Source of the DNA: Cololabis saira | Lineage: Eukaryota; Chordata; Actinopteri; Beloniformes; Belonidae | Assembly (NCBI RefSeq): GCF_033807715.1 | Contig: NC_084597.1 | Span: 4,027,058-4,091,057 of the forward strand | Length of the DNA: 64,000 nucleotides | Direction: 5' to 3' | Part shown: positions 22,254 to 35,418 of the stretch, one piece after another | Layout of the letters: the number at the start of each line of letters is the position of its first letter | How positions within the stretch are numbered: the first letter of the stretch is position 1 | Program-made: the position numbers and the translations under genes | The notes under the pieces: model-generated | Database searches by the model: none | Seen by the model: the letters and a program-made list of their open reading frames with translations, nothing else | What the model was told of the DNA's origin: nothing

Positions 22254-22555
22254 GTGTTTCCCTCACCAGCCCTCTTGGCTGTCTACTATATTTTATTGTT
22301 CCCTCGAGTAAAGGAGACAAGAGAAGGGGGAAAAAAAGGATAAAGAAATTCTGCCAAACAGGACTAAGATCACCGAACGTGAAAAAGTAGGAAAGAAAAG
22401 CGAGACAGTGATGGTTGCAGATTGGGGAGTGTTGTGTTGTAGTGTGTGTGAATAAATATATAATGTGTTAGAGAAGAGAAGGACATAGAAAAGAGAGGTA
22501 TTTATAAATAGGATAGCACGTATATCAACACACACAAACATACACACACATACAT
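21702..22555. repeat. Intron with AT and TG microsatellites
   Basis: (AT)n at 22101-22156 and (TG)n at 22217-22251. The rest is unassigned. Confidence 0.9.
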
Positions 22556-22911
22556 ATATAATAATAATAATAATAATGCATTTAACTTGTAACGCACTTT
22601 CCATTCATGAATCTCAAAGTGCTACACTTAGACCATTATTCATCCATCCACATCCTCTCTGGTGGTGGTAGCTACGTCTGTAGCCACAGCTGCCCTGCAG
22701 ACTGACAGAAGCGTGGCTGCCATTCCGCGCCAAACGGCCCCTCCGACCACCACCAACATTCATACACATTCATACACATTCACACGGGGCAAGGTGGGTA
22801 AGGTGTCTTGCCCAAGGACACTACGACAGTAACTGGGACAGAGCGGGATTCGAACCGCCGACCTTTGGATCATTGAATGACCCGCTCTACCACCTGAGCT
22901 ACTGCCGCCCC
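22556..22911 (-). mobile_element. tRNA-derived SINE, ATT-repeat tail
   Basis: Reverse complement of the element at 50390-50735. The head contains GTAGCTCAGGTGGTAGAGC (A box) and GGTTCGAATCCCGC (B box). The body includes CTTGGGCAAGACACCTTACC, and the 3' end is a run of ATT units, typical of SINEs that borrow an L2-type LINE tail. Confidence 0.88.
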
Positions 22912-23069
22912 ATCTATATATCTATATATATATACATACATACATGTACAAACGCAGCTCCACATAAAAAGTCTGGGCGCCGAATGTGTGTTGTCGGGGG
23001 CTCTCACTGCGGCGCTTTGAGAAACACCGTGTTCTTCACCGAGAGCCGGAAGAAGATTAATTGAACGAT

Positions 23070-23304
23070 TAATTCAAAATGGCCGACTTCCTGTTGGGTT
23101 TCGGCCATGGCGCCAAGAGACTTTTCTTTAAGTTGCAACATGATACAGGTGTGTACCGATTTTCATTCATGTACGTCAAACCGTATTGTGGGGCTTGAGG
23201 CACGAAGTTTTCTAGGGGGCGCTGTTGAGCCATTAGGCCACGCCCATTAATGCAAACCATTAAATATGAAATTTTTCGTTAATCGCTGCTTGCAGCTTTG
23301 ATTC
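23070..23304 (-). mobile_element. R1 repeat fragment, rearranged
   Basis: Contains CAAAATGGCCGACTTCCTG and TCTAGGGGGCGCTGTTGAG of R1, then jumps at about 23276 to the other R1 end (GCTGCTTGCAGCTTTGATT) in the opposite orientation. An internal deletion with inversion explains it. Confidence 0.7.
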
Positions 23305-23430
23305 TTGAAATTGTATTTCAACATTAATCTCGACATTTCGACTTTTTTCTTGCAGTGCACAATAAAAAAAAATCTTCCCCTCTCAAATATTGTTTCTACT
23401 GCATGGCCCTAATACTCTTCCGTACTACAA
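23305..23430 (+). mobile_element. Right end of the ACGGAAGAGTATTAGGGCC element
   Basis: Motif CTCGACATTTCGACTTTTTT followed by the terminus GGCCCTAATACTCTTCCGTA. The left half is missing. The complete copy is at 48817-49202. Confidence 0.7.
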
Positions 23431-25139
23431 CAAATGAAACATCTGAATAAATAAAAAGATAGATGATGACAACGACACGGACGTACATACACAGTTTAAT
23501 AAGAACTTACAAACCAACCAGATAAATAAGCCCGACGGTGCAGCTGAAAAAAACCAGAAAATTGAAAAGGGTTATCTTTTCCTAGTGGGCACCATGAGAC
23601 CACCAGAATAAGTTGACTGAGGTAGCATGCTGTTGACTTCTACTGCTTATGAGACACTGTTTACACACACATGGCACTGATAAGGGAGTGAGACCCGATA
23701 AGGGAGATGAAAAGGAGAAAAAAAAGGCACCAGAGCTTCACCAGACATCAAACTCAAAATGAGAAACCGGTGATCTCGGGGTGGAGCAAGAAAACAAATA
23801 TCATGGAAGTTGTCTCTGACAAAGGTAAGAAATAGGGAATAACAACAAAGTAGTTAGAGAGTGAAACCTTGATACTATGGAAATGTATCTTATTTATAAT
23901 CATTTATGGTCAGATTTTACTTACTGTGTGTAATGTTCTGAAAAATGTTCACAAAAGAGTTGTGACAACCTGTAATGACTTCAGTTGGTGCAATATAAAA
24001 AAATATAAGAATATACGGACTGCACGAGGTTGTGGAAATCACAATGTGAACGTTTATTATGAAAAACAATTTCCAAGAAACCTAAAAAACAGTTTACTGA
24101 GGAAAAAAAAGAATAATGCACAAAAGTGTCTTGACAGTCTCTGGTCCTGGTCTTGTCTCGGGTCTCTGGGTCTCTCCAGGTCTCGGACTGAGAGTCCATT
24201 GCACCAAGGTGACAGAATCTGGTATCACCAGTTCTTCAGTGTAATCTGATTACTATGGTAAATAATGTAATTTCAATCTTTAATATGTAAAATTCAGGTT
24301 TCATCTCCAAATTCAGTCCAATTTAAATCAGTAACATTTACCATTGTTGAGGAATTTACCAAACAATTTCAAAGTCCGCTTTGTGGTTCATGAGTTTTTA
24401 TTCAGCCGGCGGTGGGCGGATCTACACAGACCAAAGTCTGGTTGATATGCCGACCCAGATTGATTTGGCCACAGGGTTTTTATACAAAAGTTCAATCAAC
24501 AAAGACAGGAATAAACAAGTCAGTGAGAGACAGTCAGAGGTGTGATCTTTCGTCAGGAAGTCCATATATGGTATCGAGTCCTCGTCTCTGCAGGAGCTGG
24601 AAGTGGAAGCCACTCCCCCGGTGCCTGTCTCGGCAGGGATGCAAGACGCCGGAACTTGCATGACAATGTCTAGAGCATTGAATGAGACTGGCGCTGCCTG
24701 CAAGTCCTCGTCCCGGCAGGGGTCCTCAGGAGCTGGAACTTGCATGTCAATGTCTTGAGGGAGATATGAGGCTGGAGCAATCTGCAAGGCGTTGTTGTGT
24801 CCCTGCAGGGGTCATGTGCTGTTGGAATGCTTCATCACCATTCATTCCTTTCCTGAGGTGGAGGGTGTTGGAGCTGGTTATTCTGCTAGAGGACTTTGGG
24901 ACTAGTTAGTAGTCATGTCAATCCTTAAAAGCACTGGAGTCAATCCTCCAATAGTGTAGAAATAGCGGTAGTGCAGTCACCACACATATCTGATCTCAGC
25001 TGATGGATGGAAACATTTCTAGTGAGTTCAACATCATCATCCACTTCTCTGTGTTATTGAGCTGCAGTTGAAAACAAGCTCATATGGAAACTAGCTGAAC
25101 CAGGATGATGTTCTACAATCACGCAGGATCAGGAGATAA
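23431..25139. other. Unassigned intron sequence with a repetitive minus-strand frame
   Basis: A minus-strand frame at 24422-24787 (121 codons) contains two or three imperfect copies of a segment of the type MQVPAP/S...CR/A-DED. This looks like an internal repeat, but no family was recognised and the DNA has no intact gene structure. The remainder shows nothing identifiable. Confidence 0.35.
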
Positions 25140-25790
25140 CCAGGTCTGGTCTCGGTCTGGATGTGGACTATTCTTGGTCTTAACTTGGTCTTGGTCTCGG
25201 TCTGTCTTGGTCTTGGTCTTGATACTCTCTGGTCTTGGTCTTGTCTTGGTCTTGATACTCTCTGGTCTTGGTCTTGGTCTTGATACTCTCTTGTCTTGGT
25301 CTTGATACTCTCTGGTCCTGGTCTTGTCTTGGTCTTGATACTCTCTGGTCTTGGTCTTGATACTCTCTGGTCCTGGTCTTGTCTTGGTCTTGATACTCTC
25401 TGGTCTTGGTCTTGATACTCTCTGGTCTTGGTCTTGTCTTGGTCTTGATACTCTCTGGTCTTGGTCTTGTCTTGGTCTTGATACTCTCTGGTCTTGGTCT
25501 TGGTCTTGATACTCTCTTGTCTTGGTCTTGATACTCTCTGGTCCTGGTCTTGTCTTGGTCTTGTCTTGGTCTTGATACTCTCTGGTCCTGGTCTTGTCTT
25601 GGTCTTGATACTCTCTTGTCTTGGTCTTGATACTCTCTGGTCCTGGTCTTGTCTTGGTCTTGATACTCTCTTGTCTTGGTCTTGATACTCTCTGGTCTTG
25701 GTCTTGTCTTGGTCTTGATACTCTCTGGTCCTGGTCTTGATACTTTCTGGTCTTGATACTCTCTGGTCTCGGTAGTGTCCTGGTCTTGGT
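25140..25790. repeat. GGTCTTGATACTCTCT minisatellite
   Basis: Irregular tandem array built from two modules, GGTCTTGATACTCTCT and (C/T)TGGTCTTGTCTT, in variable order. On the minus strand it reads as repeats of ESIKTKTRPRP and REYQDQDKTRT in different frames, giving a spurious 246-codon frame. A smaller related patch lies at 24140-24185. Confidence 0.92.
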
Positions 25791-28370
25791 TAAGGCGGTC
25801 TTCCTGTTTCCATTTACTTTCTACAATCACGCAGATTAAACTTAAAGGCCTTCCTCGTATTCGCTTTAGCAGACCATGTGTAGTCAAATGTGTTTGACTG
25901 TTATTATATTTCCACGCCAAGTATCCTAATCCCAGTAGTTTCTTTAGTGTACATCCATTTTAGTTAGAATCAGCAGAGCTGGAAGCAGAACATCATTCCA
26001 TTATCTGTGTCAGCATCAAAGGAAGTGTACAGCCTTGGAAATGAAATGGAATGATATCTTCTGTTGTAGCACTGAAATACATTTATATTTGGCTTCAGCA
26101 CGAGTCTAAGATCATCCAAGTTCAAAATAAAAATAATAATAAAAATAAATCTGTAAAGCACTTTACACATGAAACAAATCTCTAAGTGTTACAGGCAATA
26201 ATATTAGAAGTTAATTCAAATGTAAATAAAAACATTCCTGTAAAGAAAGAGATTAAAGTATGATGAAAAATGTCAACGTTTGTAGATCCAGTGCATTCCA
26301 ATTCAATTCAGTCCAATTCAGCCTAATTGTGACAATCATATTTAGTTTAATCCCGTTTATCTCAAGTCATGTATAATCCAATTAATCCCATGCAGTTAGC
26401 TATCTAACTAGAAAAGTCACATTCAAATAAAACCCATTCATAAAAAAAAAAAGCTAACTAAAGCAAAGAAGCCGAAGATTTAAAATACCAGATTGCCTTG
26501 AAGCTTTACTTCATCCTGACATTAAAAGTGAACTTCTGACTATCAGGACAAAGCCATTACCTCATTTGACCTTTGAGGTGAAAGGACACAATCTTCATAA
26601 ATCTGTGAGGAGATTTAAACATAAAACTAAAGCTAAAAAAAAAAAAAATCCCCTACAGATTCACGGTAACAACATAAAACTCCAGACTTGATTAGGCAAG
26701 GAAAGTTTATCTGTATAGAACTCAGTCTCACATAAAAACGTACCCTGCCTACATTGGTCCAAATTGCAAAAAATGTAGAGGGGTTACAATATTAGCCCTT
26801 GAAATGTATAACTGTTACATTTTTCTGCCTATTCGTTTTGCGTCCAAGTCACGTGACTTTTAAGATTCTGGCCGTGATACCAACAAACACGGTGGACATT
26901 TTTCATTTTTGAGTGAAAAAAATCTATATTTTGAGTTAGTTTCTGCATAGAAATGCGTTTTGATTACATTTCTAGCAATACATATTTTACTTTCATAATA
27001 TTCACTTAGTAAATGTACATAATATCTTGCTTGCTCGTGGTTGCAACGTTTTTTCAGATCTCGTCAGAATAATGTAAAACTGGAACGTTTTAATAACGTG
27101 AAGTCGTTACATTTTTGGTTGCTGGACAGTGCTGTGAAAAAAATCAATTTGGAGTATGCTTAAATAGAAAATAAAATGATAAGAAAAGAGGTAAAATTAT
27201 TTAAAAAAACCTGCGTACGTTCATGAATACTGTTGCGTGTTCCTGATACTCATTGATCACCATAAATCCAGACCTCTATGGAGATAGATAAGAGAGGCCG
27301 AGGAAGGAAAAAAGGTCAGACACACAGTTCATTGAAAGTGAGGCGGAGAAAATACATTTCTGTTGCAGATATTAGACCATTTTCTCTCTAAAATTGGAGA
27401 TATAGCTCTTTATAAGGAATCACACCACCAACAGCTGCATTATGTGTAATACAGTATATATTTGTGTGTTATATTGCTGTGCATTGTGGCACAGTGGCGA
27501 GGTTTTGCTTTTAACACTTGTTTTAAGAAATAATGGGCATAAATAGAATTGTTTGATTAATGTCCTTAATTGGAGGTTATATAGCGTTTGTTGGTGAATA
27601 AATTTTGTATTTATTTTACAGCCGTTACTGTCAGAAACTAATTTATTCACATCATGCATTTTTTTTTTGTAATTTGGAAATGGAGTTGGTTTATGATCCT
27701 TCATCTGTTTTTCCTTAACAATTCAAAAATCCCATTAATTACAATAAACACGTTGCATTTAAAATGTACTCATGTTTTAAAATATGTGTTTTTAAGGCAT
27801 CTGCATATTATAAAAATAATGGACCAAGTTTAATATTGTAAAGTCTGATAGTTAAGCAACATTGTGTGCACTAAACTGTGTGTGCAGTGAGAGGCAGGAG
27901 GAGATTTGCATCTATGAAAACTTCAGTGCTAATAACATTTTCATGAATGATAATACATGCATATGGTCTGCTATCAGTTTACGTTTAATTTAATTCAGTC
28001 CATGTTTCATGAATGAGGCACGAAGCCTAAAAACAGATTATTCTGGGCGTATTAGCTCTGAGACAAAAAATAGAAACACTGAATGAACGACAGTGAAGAT
28101 GAAGACGATTATGATCTCCATGGAAATTCAAATGTGTTCTATATTATCAGTTTACTCAACGGAAGCATGACGGGAATAAAAATATAATATAAGTAGCCAC
28201 ACCAACTTGTAACCAAAATGGACTCTAAAGAAAAAAATATTAAATATTAAATATTAAAAATAAAGACTTAAACCTTTATTCCCAATGAAATGTTCAAGTA
28301 TCTTTAATTGAATATTGCAGCTCTGAGATAGAAGTATTAACACAGGTCCAACAGGAGACCATTGACTACG
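25791..28370. other. Unassigned intron sequence
   Basis: AT-rich with short poly-A runs (26447, 26634). A short stretch near 27165-27215 matches the LINE 3'-tail sequence AATGATAAGAAAAGAGGTAAA in reverse. No coding exon was recognised. Confidence 0.4.
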
Positions 28371-28560
28371 TTTCCATGCATCAATAACCCTTTTCTAACT
28401 GGAGTATTAGCAATAACCCGGTTACACGGCCATGTAAACACAAATAACCCCTTTGAATAACCGGAATTTGCTCATATTCCGGTTTTAAAAAACCCGAAAA
28501 TGACCCCTGGGTTACTCCCTTTAAAACCCGAATATTTGGTCATGTATAGTCAAAAGGAAC
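28371..28560. mobile_element. DNA-element end (TTGACTACGTTTCCATGC)
   Basis: Begins ATTGACTACGTTTCCATGC and contains AATAACCGGAATTTGCTCA. The same terminus occurs in reverse at 63830-63985 (GCATGTAAACGTAGTCATTG). Only one end of the element is seen. Confidence 0.55.
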
Positions 28561-28989
28561 ATGGATTTGTTTTCTGTGCATGTTCTTTGGGCAAAGAATC
28601 TTGGTCTTTTGAGTCCAGGAAGTTCTCTCTTTTTTTTTTTAAATAATATTTTTATAACTGGCTACTATGGACTAAAATGCTTGTGCTCAATGCTTAATAT
28701 AATATTCAAATAAGGAAATCTTGGTGGAAAGTGGTGCTTTGTCATTACGGCATGTTTTATTAAAAGTAGGTCAATATCAACTTCATTAAGTTTGCACAAT
28801 GCATGGTTTCAAAATGAACTTGCATTTAAAATAATATTTCTTTATCTGAATATTATATTTAACATTCACAATTACTAAATCTGGAGACAATTAATACATT
28901 ATTCATATGTAAACTAGATATATTCAAACGTATAATACAAATGTATTATATTTACATAAGTCTTCGTCTTTGAGTGCAAATTACATTTT

Positions 28990-29309
28990 GAAAACCCCCA
29001 CATTTTCAAATTGTGCGGCCCTCTCCATACAGTCCTTTTGTAGATGTGGCCCCCGGCCGAATCTAGTTGAATACCCCTGCCCTATTGTATCTGTAGGAAT
29101 TTTTCTCGTTTTTCTCGTTTTTTTTTCGTTTTTTTAAATATTTTTTTATTTGTATTTTTCCGACGAAATGAGGGCCTTTTTACCCCCTAAACGTGCCCCA
29201 AAAGTCACCAAATTTTGCACGCATCCATTTCAATGAAAGAAAAATAAAAATAAAAACAATTCCTACAGATACAATAGGGCCTTTGCACTGTCAGTACTCG
29301 GGCCCTAAT
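28990..29309. mobile_element. Fragments of hAT and R1 elements
   Basis: 28990-29075 resembles the right part of a CAGGGGTGTC-type hAT (GTGCGGCCC, ending ATACCCCTG). 29080-29225 is an R1 left end, and 29258-29309 is the same R1 end in reverse (TGCACTGTCAGTACTCGGGCCCT), so R1 is reduced to a short foldback. Confidence 0.6.
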
Positions 29310-29568
29310 AAAGTTGAAATTTCGCGTTTTTTCTCAACATCTCAACTTTATTCACAAAATTTTGACTTTTTTCTCGAAATTATACTTCAACATTAATCTG
29401 GACATTTTGACTTTTTTCTCGACATTTCAACTTTTTTCTCGAAATTGTACTTCAACATTAATCTCGACATTTCGACTTTTTCCTCGAAGTGCATAATCAA
29501 AAAAAATCTTCCTCCTCTAAAATATTATTTTTATTTTTATCCTGCCTGGCCATAATATTCTTCCGTAA
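29310..29568 (+). mobile_element. Right end of the ACGGAAGAGTATTAGGGCC element
   Basis: Array of CTCGACATTTCGACTTTTT units, then CCTGCCTGGCCATAATATTCTTCCGT. The left end is missing. Confidence 0.7.
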
Positions 29569-30117
29569 TGTAGTGACTTTAGTGACTATTAAAACAAACA
29601 AACCAAACACTGAAACAATAAAACAGGATAACTGAAAAGTGGATCGTAACATAATTGAAAATATTCAATTATTATTATCATCTCCATAATGACCATCAAA
29701 ATTCAGGGAATGCTTCCGAGTTTGATGCTGAGATCCAAGAGCTGTGAAAAAGGATTTTCGCTGAAGCATCCACTCCAAACCAAATGTAATCAATCTGCCT
29801 CTCTCCTGTCGTCCATCTTCAGCAGCTCCGGTACTCCAGCATCCCCTGGGATTTCAGTGGCAAGAAAAACACTCAATAGGATGTGGAGAGGTAAAATAAG
29901 CTGCTTTTTGATAAACATCTACTCTCTGGTCTTATTAAGCATCTGCTAAGGTGACAGGAAAGCATCACGATAGGTATAGTTATATTAAAACTATATGTTT
30001 CAATATAACGATAAATATTTGATATTATTACATTAATTATTATTCTAATAATTAATCTAACTGGGGATGGATTTGTTCATTGGGTGCACACCCAATTATT
30101 ATCACTATTACTCTTAT
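29569..30117. other. Unassigned intron sequence
   Basis: Frame 29689-29949 (86 codons) shows no recognised motif. The rest is AT-rich. Confidence 0.4.
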
Positions 30118-30300
30118 TAGGGCCCAGGAATTTTTTTTGTTTTTTTTTTCTCGTTTTTATTTTTCCGACGAAATGAGGGTCTTTTTTCCCCCTAAACATG
30201 CCCCAAAAGTCACCAAATTTTGCACGCAAGCCAGGCCTGGCGATAAATGTGATATTTAACGGTTTGCATTAATGGGCGTGGCCTAATGGCTCGAGAGCGC
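30118..30300 (+). mobile_element. R1 repeat fragment
   Basis: Left end of R1 (TTAGGGCCCAGGAATTTTTT) through GGCGTGGCCTAATGGCTC, where it joins the GC-rich repeat. Confidence 0.7.
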
Positions 30301-30760
30301 AAGAAAACCCTAGAAAATCGCAAGACCAGAGGCCGACTAGGAAGAACCCAGAACCCAGGCCACCAGCAACCCAACAGAGGGGAGAAGAGGGCGGGAGGAA
30401 ACCCACCGCCAGCAAGGCCCGCCCCCCCCAGCGGTGGCGGCCGACACGGGAAGAGGCAGCCAGGAATCCCACGGTGACGGACCGCGACCCAGGCCAGGAG
30501 GCCCTCACCCTCCAGGCCAACGACCCCCACCCGGCGAGGGGCCAGCCTGCCGGGAGAGACAGAGCCGCCCCGGCCGCCGATGCGGGCAGGTGCCTCCGCC
30601 CCCACGAAGGTGGCCCTCCAAGACCAGAGGGGCGCCCCGCCGCGGAGGCAGCGGGGGGGACCGGAGACGGGCCCGGAGAGAGGGAACCCCCCAACAGGGC
30701 GACACCCACGCTGGCCCGACAACGGAGGGCCCCAGACCCAGGCATCCCATTCATTCATCC
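30301..30760 (+). repeat. GC-rich dispersed repeat, copy 2
   Basis: Shares CAAGACCAGAGGCCGAC, GGCCACCAGCAACC and CAGAGGGGAGAAG with 58150-58240. The rest is GC-rich and more divergent. It is open on several frames without any domain. It ends in a CATC-rich stretch and ATAATA repeats. Confidence 0.65.
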
Positions 30761-30830
30761 ATCCATCCATTTTCTATAATAATAATAATATAATATATTA
30801 ACAACAATAATGATAACAATATACTAATAC

Positions 30831-31466
<636 letters not shown>

Positions 31467-32274
31467 ATTAATACTAATATAGTATTATTTTCAAAGTTGA
31501 AGAACTTCAGATAGTTTCGTGTGACAATAAATATAAATTTAAGTGATTATAAGAACAAGTAGAGACATTTCTGGGTCTCCTCATGCTGCCCGTATCCTCT
31601 CAGAGAAACGATGCAGAGTGTCAGAACGGGCAGCAGTTGTTTTGTCAGCAAAAAATAGGCCTCCAGCAGAGGACTCGCTACTCAAAAAAGCCAAATAAAC
31701 GAGACCGGGCTACATTCCACTAAATCGCTGATACAGACTTGGGGAATTACCGTCTGTCAGAAACTACAACCTTGGACCATAATTCTGTGGGCCATAAATA
31801 GTGCTTGACCCCTTATTTCTCCGAGGATCAAGAGGACCTTTCCTCTTAAAGTCTGTGAAACACAAGACAACATTTTTAGGCTTTTCATCCATTCCCAATG
31901 CCCCGAGGCGGCTGGTAATGCAGCTCACAATGCAGCTTTTAAGATGAATTACTGCGCTCCGAATACACACCCTGAAATGATACGGAGTTGGCAGGGAGAG
32001 GGATCCATTCCACATCATACTTCACTTCAAAACCCACAGCCTGTGGGGAAACAGTTATTGATTCCAAACTAATAGATGCGTATATACAGAGCCATTGTGA
32101 TTTTTGTCATTCATGACGGCTGTTGTAAACAACTTTGAGGTGATTCACAATCTGCACAACTTGCAACCACAGCACATAAAGTGTCCGGCAACAGCAACAA
32201 TAATCTCACCCCATGATGGATTGGCAGAAAAAAATGCTCAAAATGGTCCCATACCCATAATACATATCCTAGAC
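31467..32274. other. Unassigned intron sequence
   Basis: No repeat termini or recognised coding motifs. Confidence 0.4.
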
Positions 32275-32893
32275 CAGGGATCAGCAACCCGCGGCTCTAG
32301 AGCCTCCTGGAGCTTTTTCAAAAATGTTTGACCTTTTTTTTCCTTTTTATCTTCTTTTTCTTCTTTTTTCTGACGTTTTCCTTTTTTCTCTTTTTTTCTT
32401 CTTTTCTTTTTTTTCCTTTATTCTTTTTTCCTTCTTTTTTTGTTTTCCTTTTTTCTATTTTTTCCTTTTTTTCTCTTTTTTTCCTTTTTTTCTCCTTTTT
32501 TTCCTTTTTTCTTCATTTTTCCTTTTTTCTCTTCCTTTTTCCTTTTTTATTTTTTTCTTCTTTTTTCCTTTTTTATTTTTTTATTTTTTTCTTCTTTTTT
32601 CCTTTTTTATTTTTTTTCTTTCTTTTTCCTTTTTTTCTCTTTTTTTCTTCCTTTTTCCTTTCCTTTTTTATCTCGACATTTCGACTTTTTTCTTGACATT
32701 TCGACTTTTTTCTCAAAGTGCATAATGAAAAAAAAAATATTCCCCCAGTTATAACTAATATAGAAACATGCAGCATGTATGGCCTTCATTCTAAGGCTTA
32801 TACAAGACTTTCCATTTTTTGCGGCTCCAGACATTTGTTTTTTGTGTTTTTGGTCCAATATGGCTCTAAAACATTTTGGGTTGCCGACCCCTG
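32275..32893 (-). mobile_element. hAT element (CAGGGGTCGGCAACC end), complete
   Basis: Left CAGGGATCAGCAACCCGCGG, right GGGTTGCCGACCCCTG. Flanks TCCTAGAC / ATCTAGAT are a partly decayed 8-bp duplication. The interior is a long T-rich tract (32330-32670), two or three CGACATTTCGACTTTTTTCT units, then TTTTTTGCGGCTCCAGACAT. No transposase. Confidence 0.82.
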
Positions 32894-32913
32894 ATCTAGA
32901 TATATAGATTAAA

Positions 32914-33420
32914 TAAGGCAAGGCAAGTTTATTTGTATAGCACAATTCAACACAAGGTAATTCAAAGTGCTTTACATCAACATTAAAAGCAGCAAGACAC
33001 AATTAAACAGTAAATAACAAATAAAATGATAAGAAAAGAGGTAAAATAATAAAAAGTTGATAAAAAGTTTAACAAGTTGTTAAAAAGTAAAGGCAGTAGA
33101 GAACAGCAGGTACATCTCATTCTTAAAATGGCAAGAATTACGTTTCTATACGGTCAAAGCGTACAAAGACCGGGTTAAATACAGGCCCGTTCTTTGTACG
33201 CTTTGACCGTATAGAAACATAATTCTTGCCATTGTAAGAATGAGATGAACCTGCTGGATCTACTGCCCTTATTTTTAATAACTTGTGCTTTTTATTATTT
33301 TACCTCTTTTCTTATCATTTTATTTCAACTTATTTGTTATTTACTGTTTAATTGTGTCTTGCCGTTTTTAATGTTGATGTAAAGCACTTTGAATTACGTT
33401 GTGTTGAATTGTGCTGAGTG
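32914..33420. repeat. Head-to-head inverted LINE 3' ends
   Basis: 32914-33172 is a LINE 3' tail on the minus strand and 33182-33420 is the same tail on the plus strand. They meet at GTACAAAGACCGGGTT / GTTCTTTGTACGCTTTG with about ten bases between. The arms are about 240 bp and roughly 90% identical by eye, so the whole is an imperfect palindrome of about 500 bp. Confidence 0.85.
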
Positions 33421-34058
33421 TGATTCAACATCATTACATTTGATTTATTGAATTCATTAAAAGATATTTGGGTTTGCCTTTTTTTCATTTCTTTTCTAAG
33501 ATTTTCTTTGTTTAAGCTCTTCGATAACTGACCGCAAGGCTTTTATTTAATTTATTAAATATTCTTTTATCGCCTAGGAGTCACAAACGGCAAAAGATGT
33601 GAACATTATATTATTATTCATTATTCACATGTTTATGTTTCCGGTACATTTGACATGATGAAGAGAAGCAAGAGTTGAATGCATGGATTTCATTTTCAAT
33701 TCATTTTCAAAACTACTTTTCCTTTTTTTGCATTTCATTTAGTATGGTTGTCATTTCTGATTTATAGGATGCATGCTGCGTACGTCTCCGTCTGTATTTT
33801 TCTTAACCCTTTCTCAGTTCATGCCTGATTTTTCTGGGTTTCTTTGTTTCCGTCCACCCTTTCATGTTCCTGTCACACGTATAAAAGCAGCGCTGGGACG
33901 GGTTTCCCAGAGGGAGTCCCCGACCGGACGCTTCTTCTCAAACAATTACATATTTACTAAATAAAAGAGAAAATCAGAGCTGGGGTGAACGCCACTGAGA
34001 GGTTCTGCATTCATTTACTGATTAAGGGCTGATTATGCTTCGTAAATGGGTCATACTC
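33421..34058. other. Unassigned intron sequence with a TATA-like site
   Basis: A possible core promoter (CACACGTATAAAAGCAGCG) lies at 33873-33891 followed by a GC-richer stretch and AATAAA at 33960. It could be a fragment of an LTR. No coding frame is associated. Confidence 0.35.
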
Positions 34059-34183
34059 TAGGAATGGGAATGGGTTCACGATAAACCGTCAAAAATATTC
34101 TCCACGGTTCTCCACAAGAATTTGTATCTCGAGGTAAAAACGATAAATTCCCGTTGATGACGGAAGGAAGGAAGAAATGAGCC

Positions 34184-34270
<87 letters not shown>

Positions 34271-34521
34271 AATAGAAATGAGCCTGAAAGAAAGAAAGAA
34301 AGAAAGAAAGAAAGAAAAAAGGATCAATTCAATGTAATTGATGTAGTTTAGTATTTAGTATCTTTTAGAGCAGTGTTTTGGCTCCAAAGACTGAATGTGG
34401 TGATAGATTTATAGTTACAAAGGTGGTGTTGAATTGCTATTTTTCTATCGTCATTTTTATCGTTATCGGGATAAATGACAGAATATTGTGATACATTTCT
34501 GGTCCATACCGCCCAGCCCTA
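34059..34521 (-). mobile_element. hAT-type MITE with GAAA microsatellite
   Basis: Reverse copy of the element at 30831-31466. Ends TAGGAATGGGAATGG and ACCGCCCAGCCCTA. Flanks TCATACTC / CATACTAC. (GAAA)n at 34183-34312. Confidence 0.75.
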
Positions 34522-34952
34522 CATACTACCCTCGGATGCAACAACAAAAACCTTCCCACCAGTTCCTGACTGAACTGGACTACGCTGGTCTTTATCTGAA
34601 CAAGAAACGTAAACTAACGACACAGTTTCAAGTCGTCCGTTTTACATTCAAAGTGGTCATACGTTCACTTGTAGTTAATCTCCAGAGTAGCTTTGCTTTC
34701 AGAATAAGCCTCCAGGAGAATGTAATTATTTCAATCAAGCAGATATGATGCGTGGAGGTATCGGGAGTCCTGCGTTAACCCCAGCCACTTCTGCACAAGA
34801 GAGATATGGTATGGAGGAGGAGGACAGTAGTACCAGCTCCGCCAACTCTCAGTGATGCACTAAAGACTGTGTTACCTTCCTGTGGAGCGAATGTACCTCG
34901 TATTTTATTCCATCACAATTTGTAGTTTATCTTATTTGTGGTTTATATAGAG
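34522..34952. other. Unassigned intron sequence
   Basis: No repeat termini or motifs recognised. Confidence 0.4.
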
Positions 34953-35418
34953 CAGGGGTCGGCAACCCAAAATGTTGAAAGAGCCATTTTGGACCAAAAA
35001 CACAAAAAACAAATATGTCTGGAGCCGCAAAAAATGAAAAGTCTTGTATCAGAATTAGAATGAAGACATGCTGCATGTATCTATATTAGTTAGAACTGGG
35101 GGGAGATTTATATTTTTTCATTATGCAAGTCTAAATGTCCAGAAAAAAGTCAATGTCCAGAAAAAAGTCAATTTCGTGAATAAAATCGAAATGTCGAGAA
35201 AAAAGTCAAAATTTCTTGAAAAAAGTCGAAATGTCGAGATTAAAAAGGAAAGAAAAAGGAAGAAAAAATGAGAAAAAAGAGAAAAAAGAAGAAGAAAAAA
35301 GAAAAGAAAAAAAAGAAGAAAAAATTGAAAAAAAAAAGGTAAAAAATTTCTGAAAAAGCTCCAGGAGCCACTAGGGCGGCGCTAAAGGCGCTCTAGAGCC
35401 GCGGGTTGCCGACCCCTG
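34953..35418 (+). mobile_element. hAT element (CAGGGGTCGGCAACC end), complete
   Basis: 466 bp, left CAGGGGTCGGCAACCC, right GCGGGTTGCCGACCCCTG. Flanks ATATAGAG / GTATAAAG match at 6 of 8. The interior has a short GAAATGTCGAGAAAAAAGTC array and an A/G-rich tract. No transposase. Confidence 0.85.

Noticed and set aside
30210..30770. 186-codon minus-strand frame (and 193 codons at 57930-58511)
   Set aside because: Stop codons are rare in this GC-rich repeat. The frames are not conserved between its three copies.
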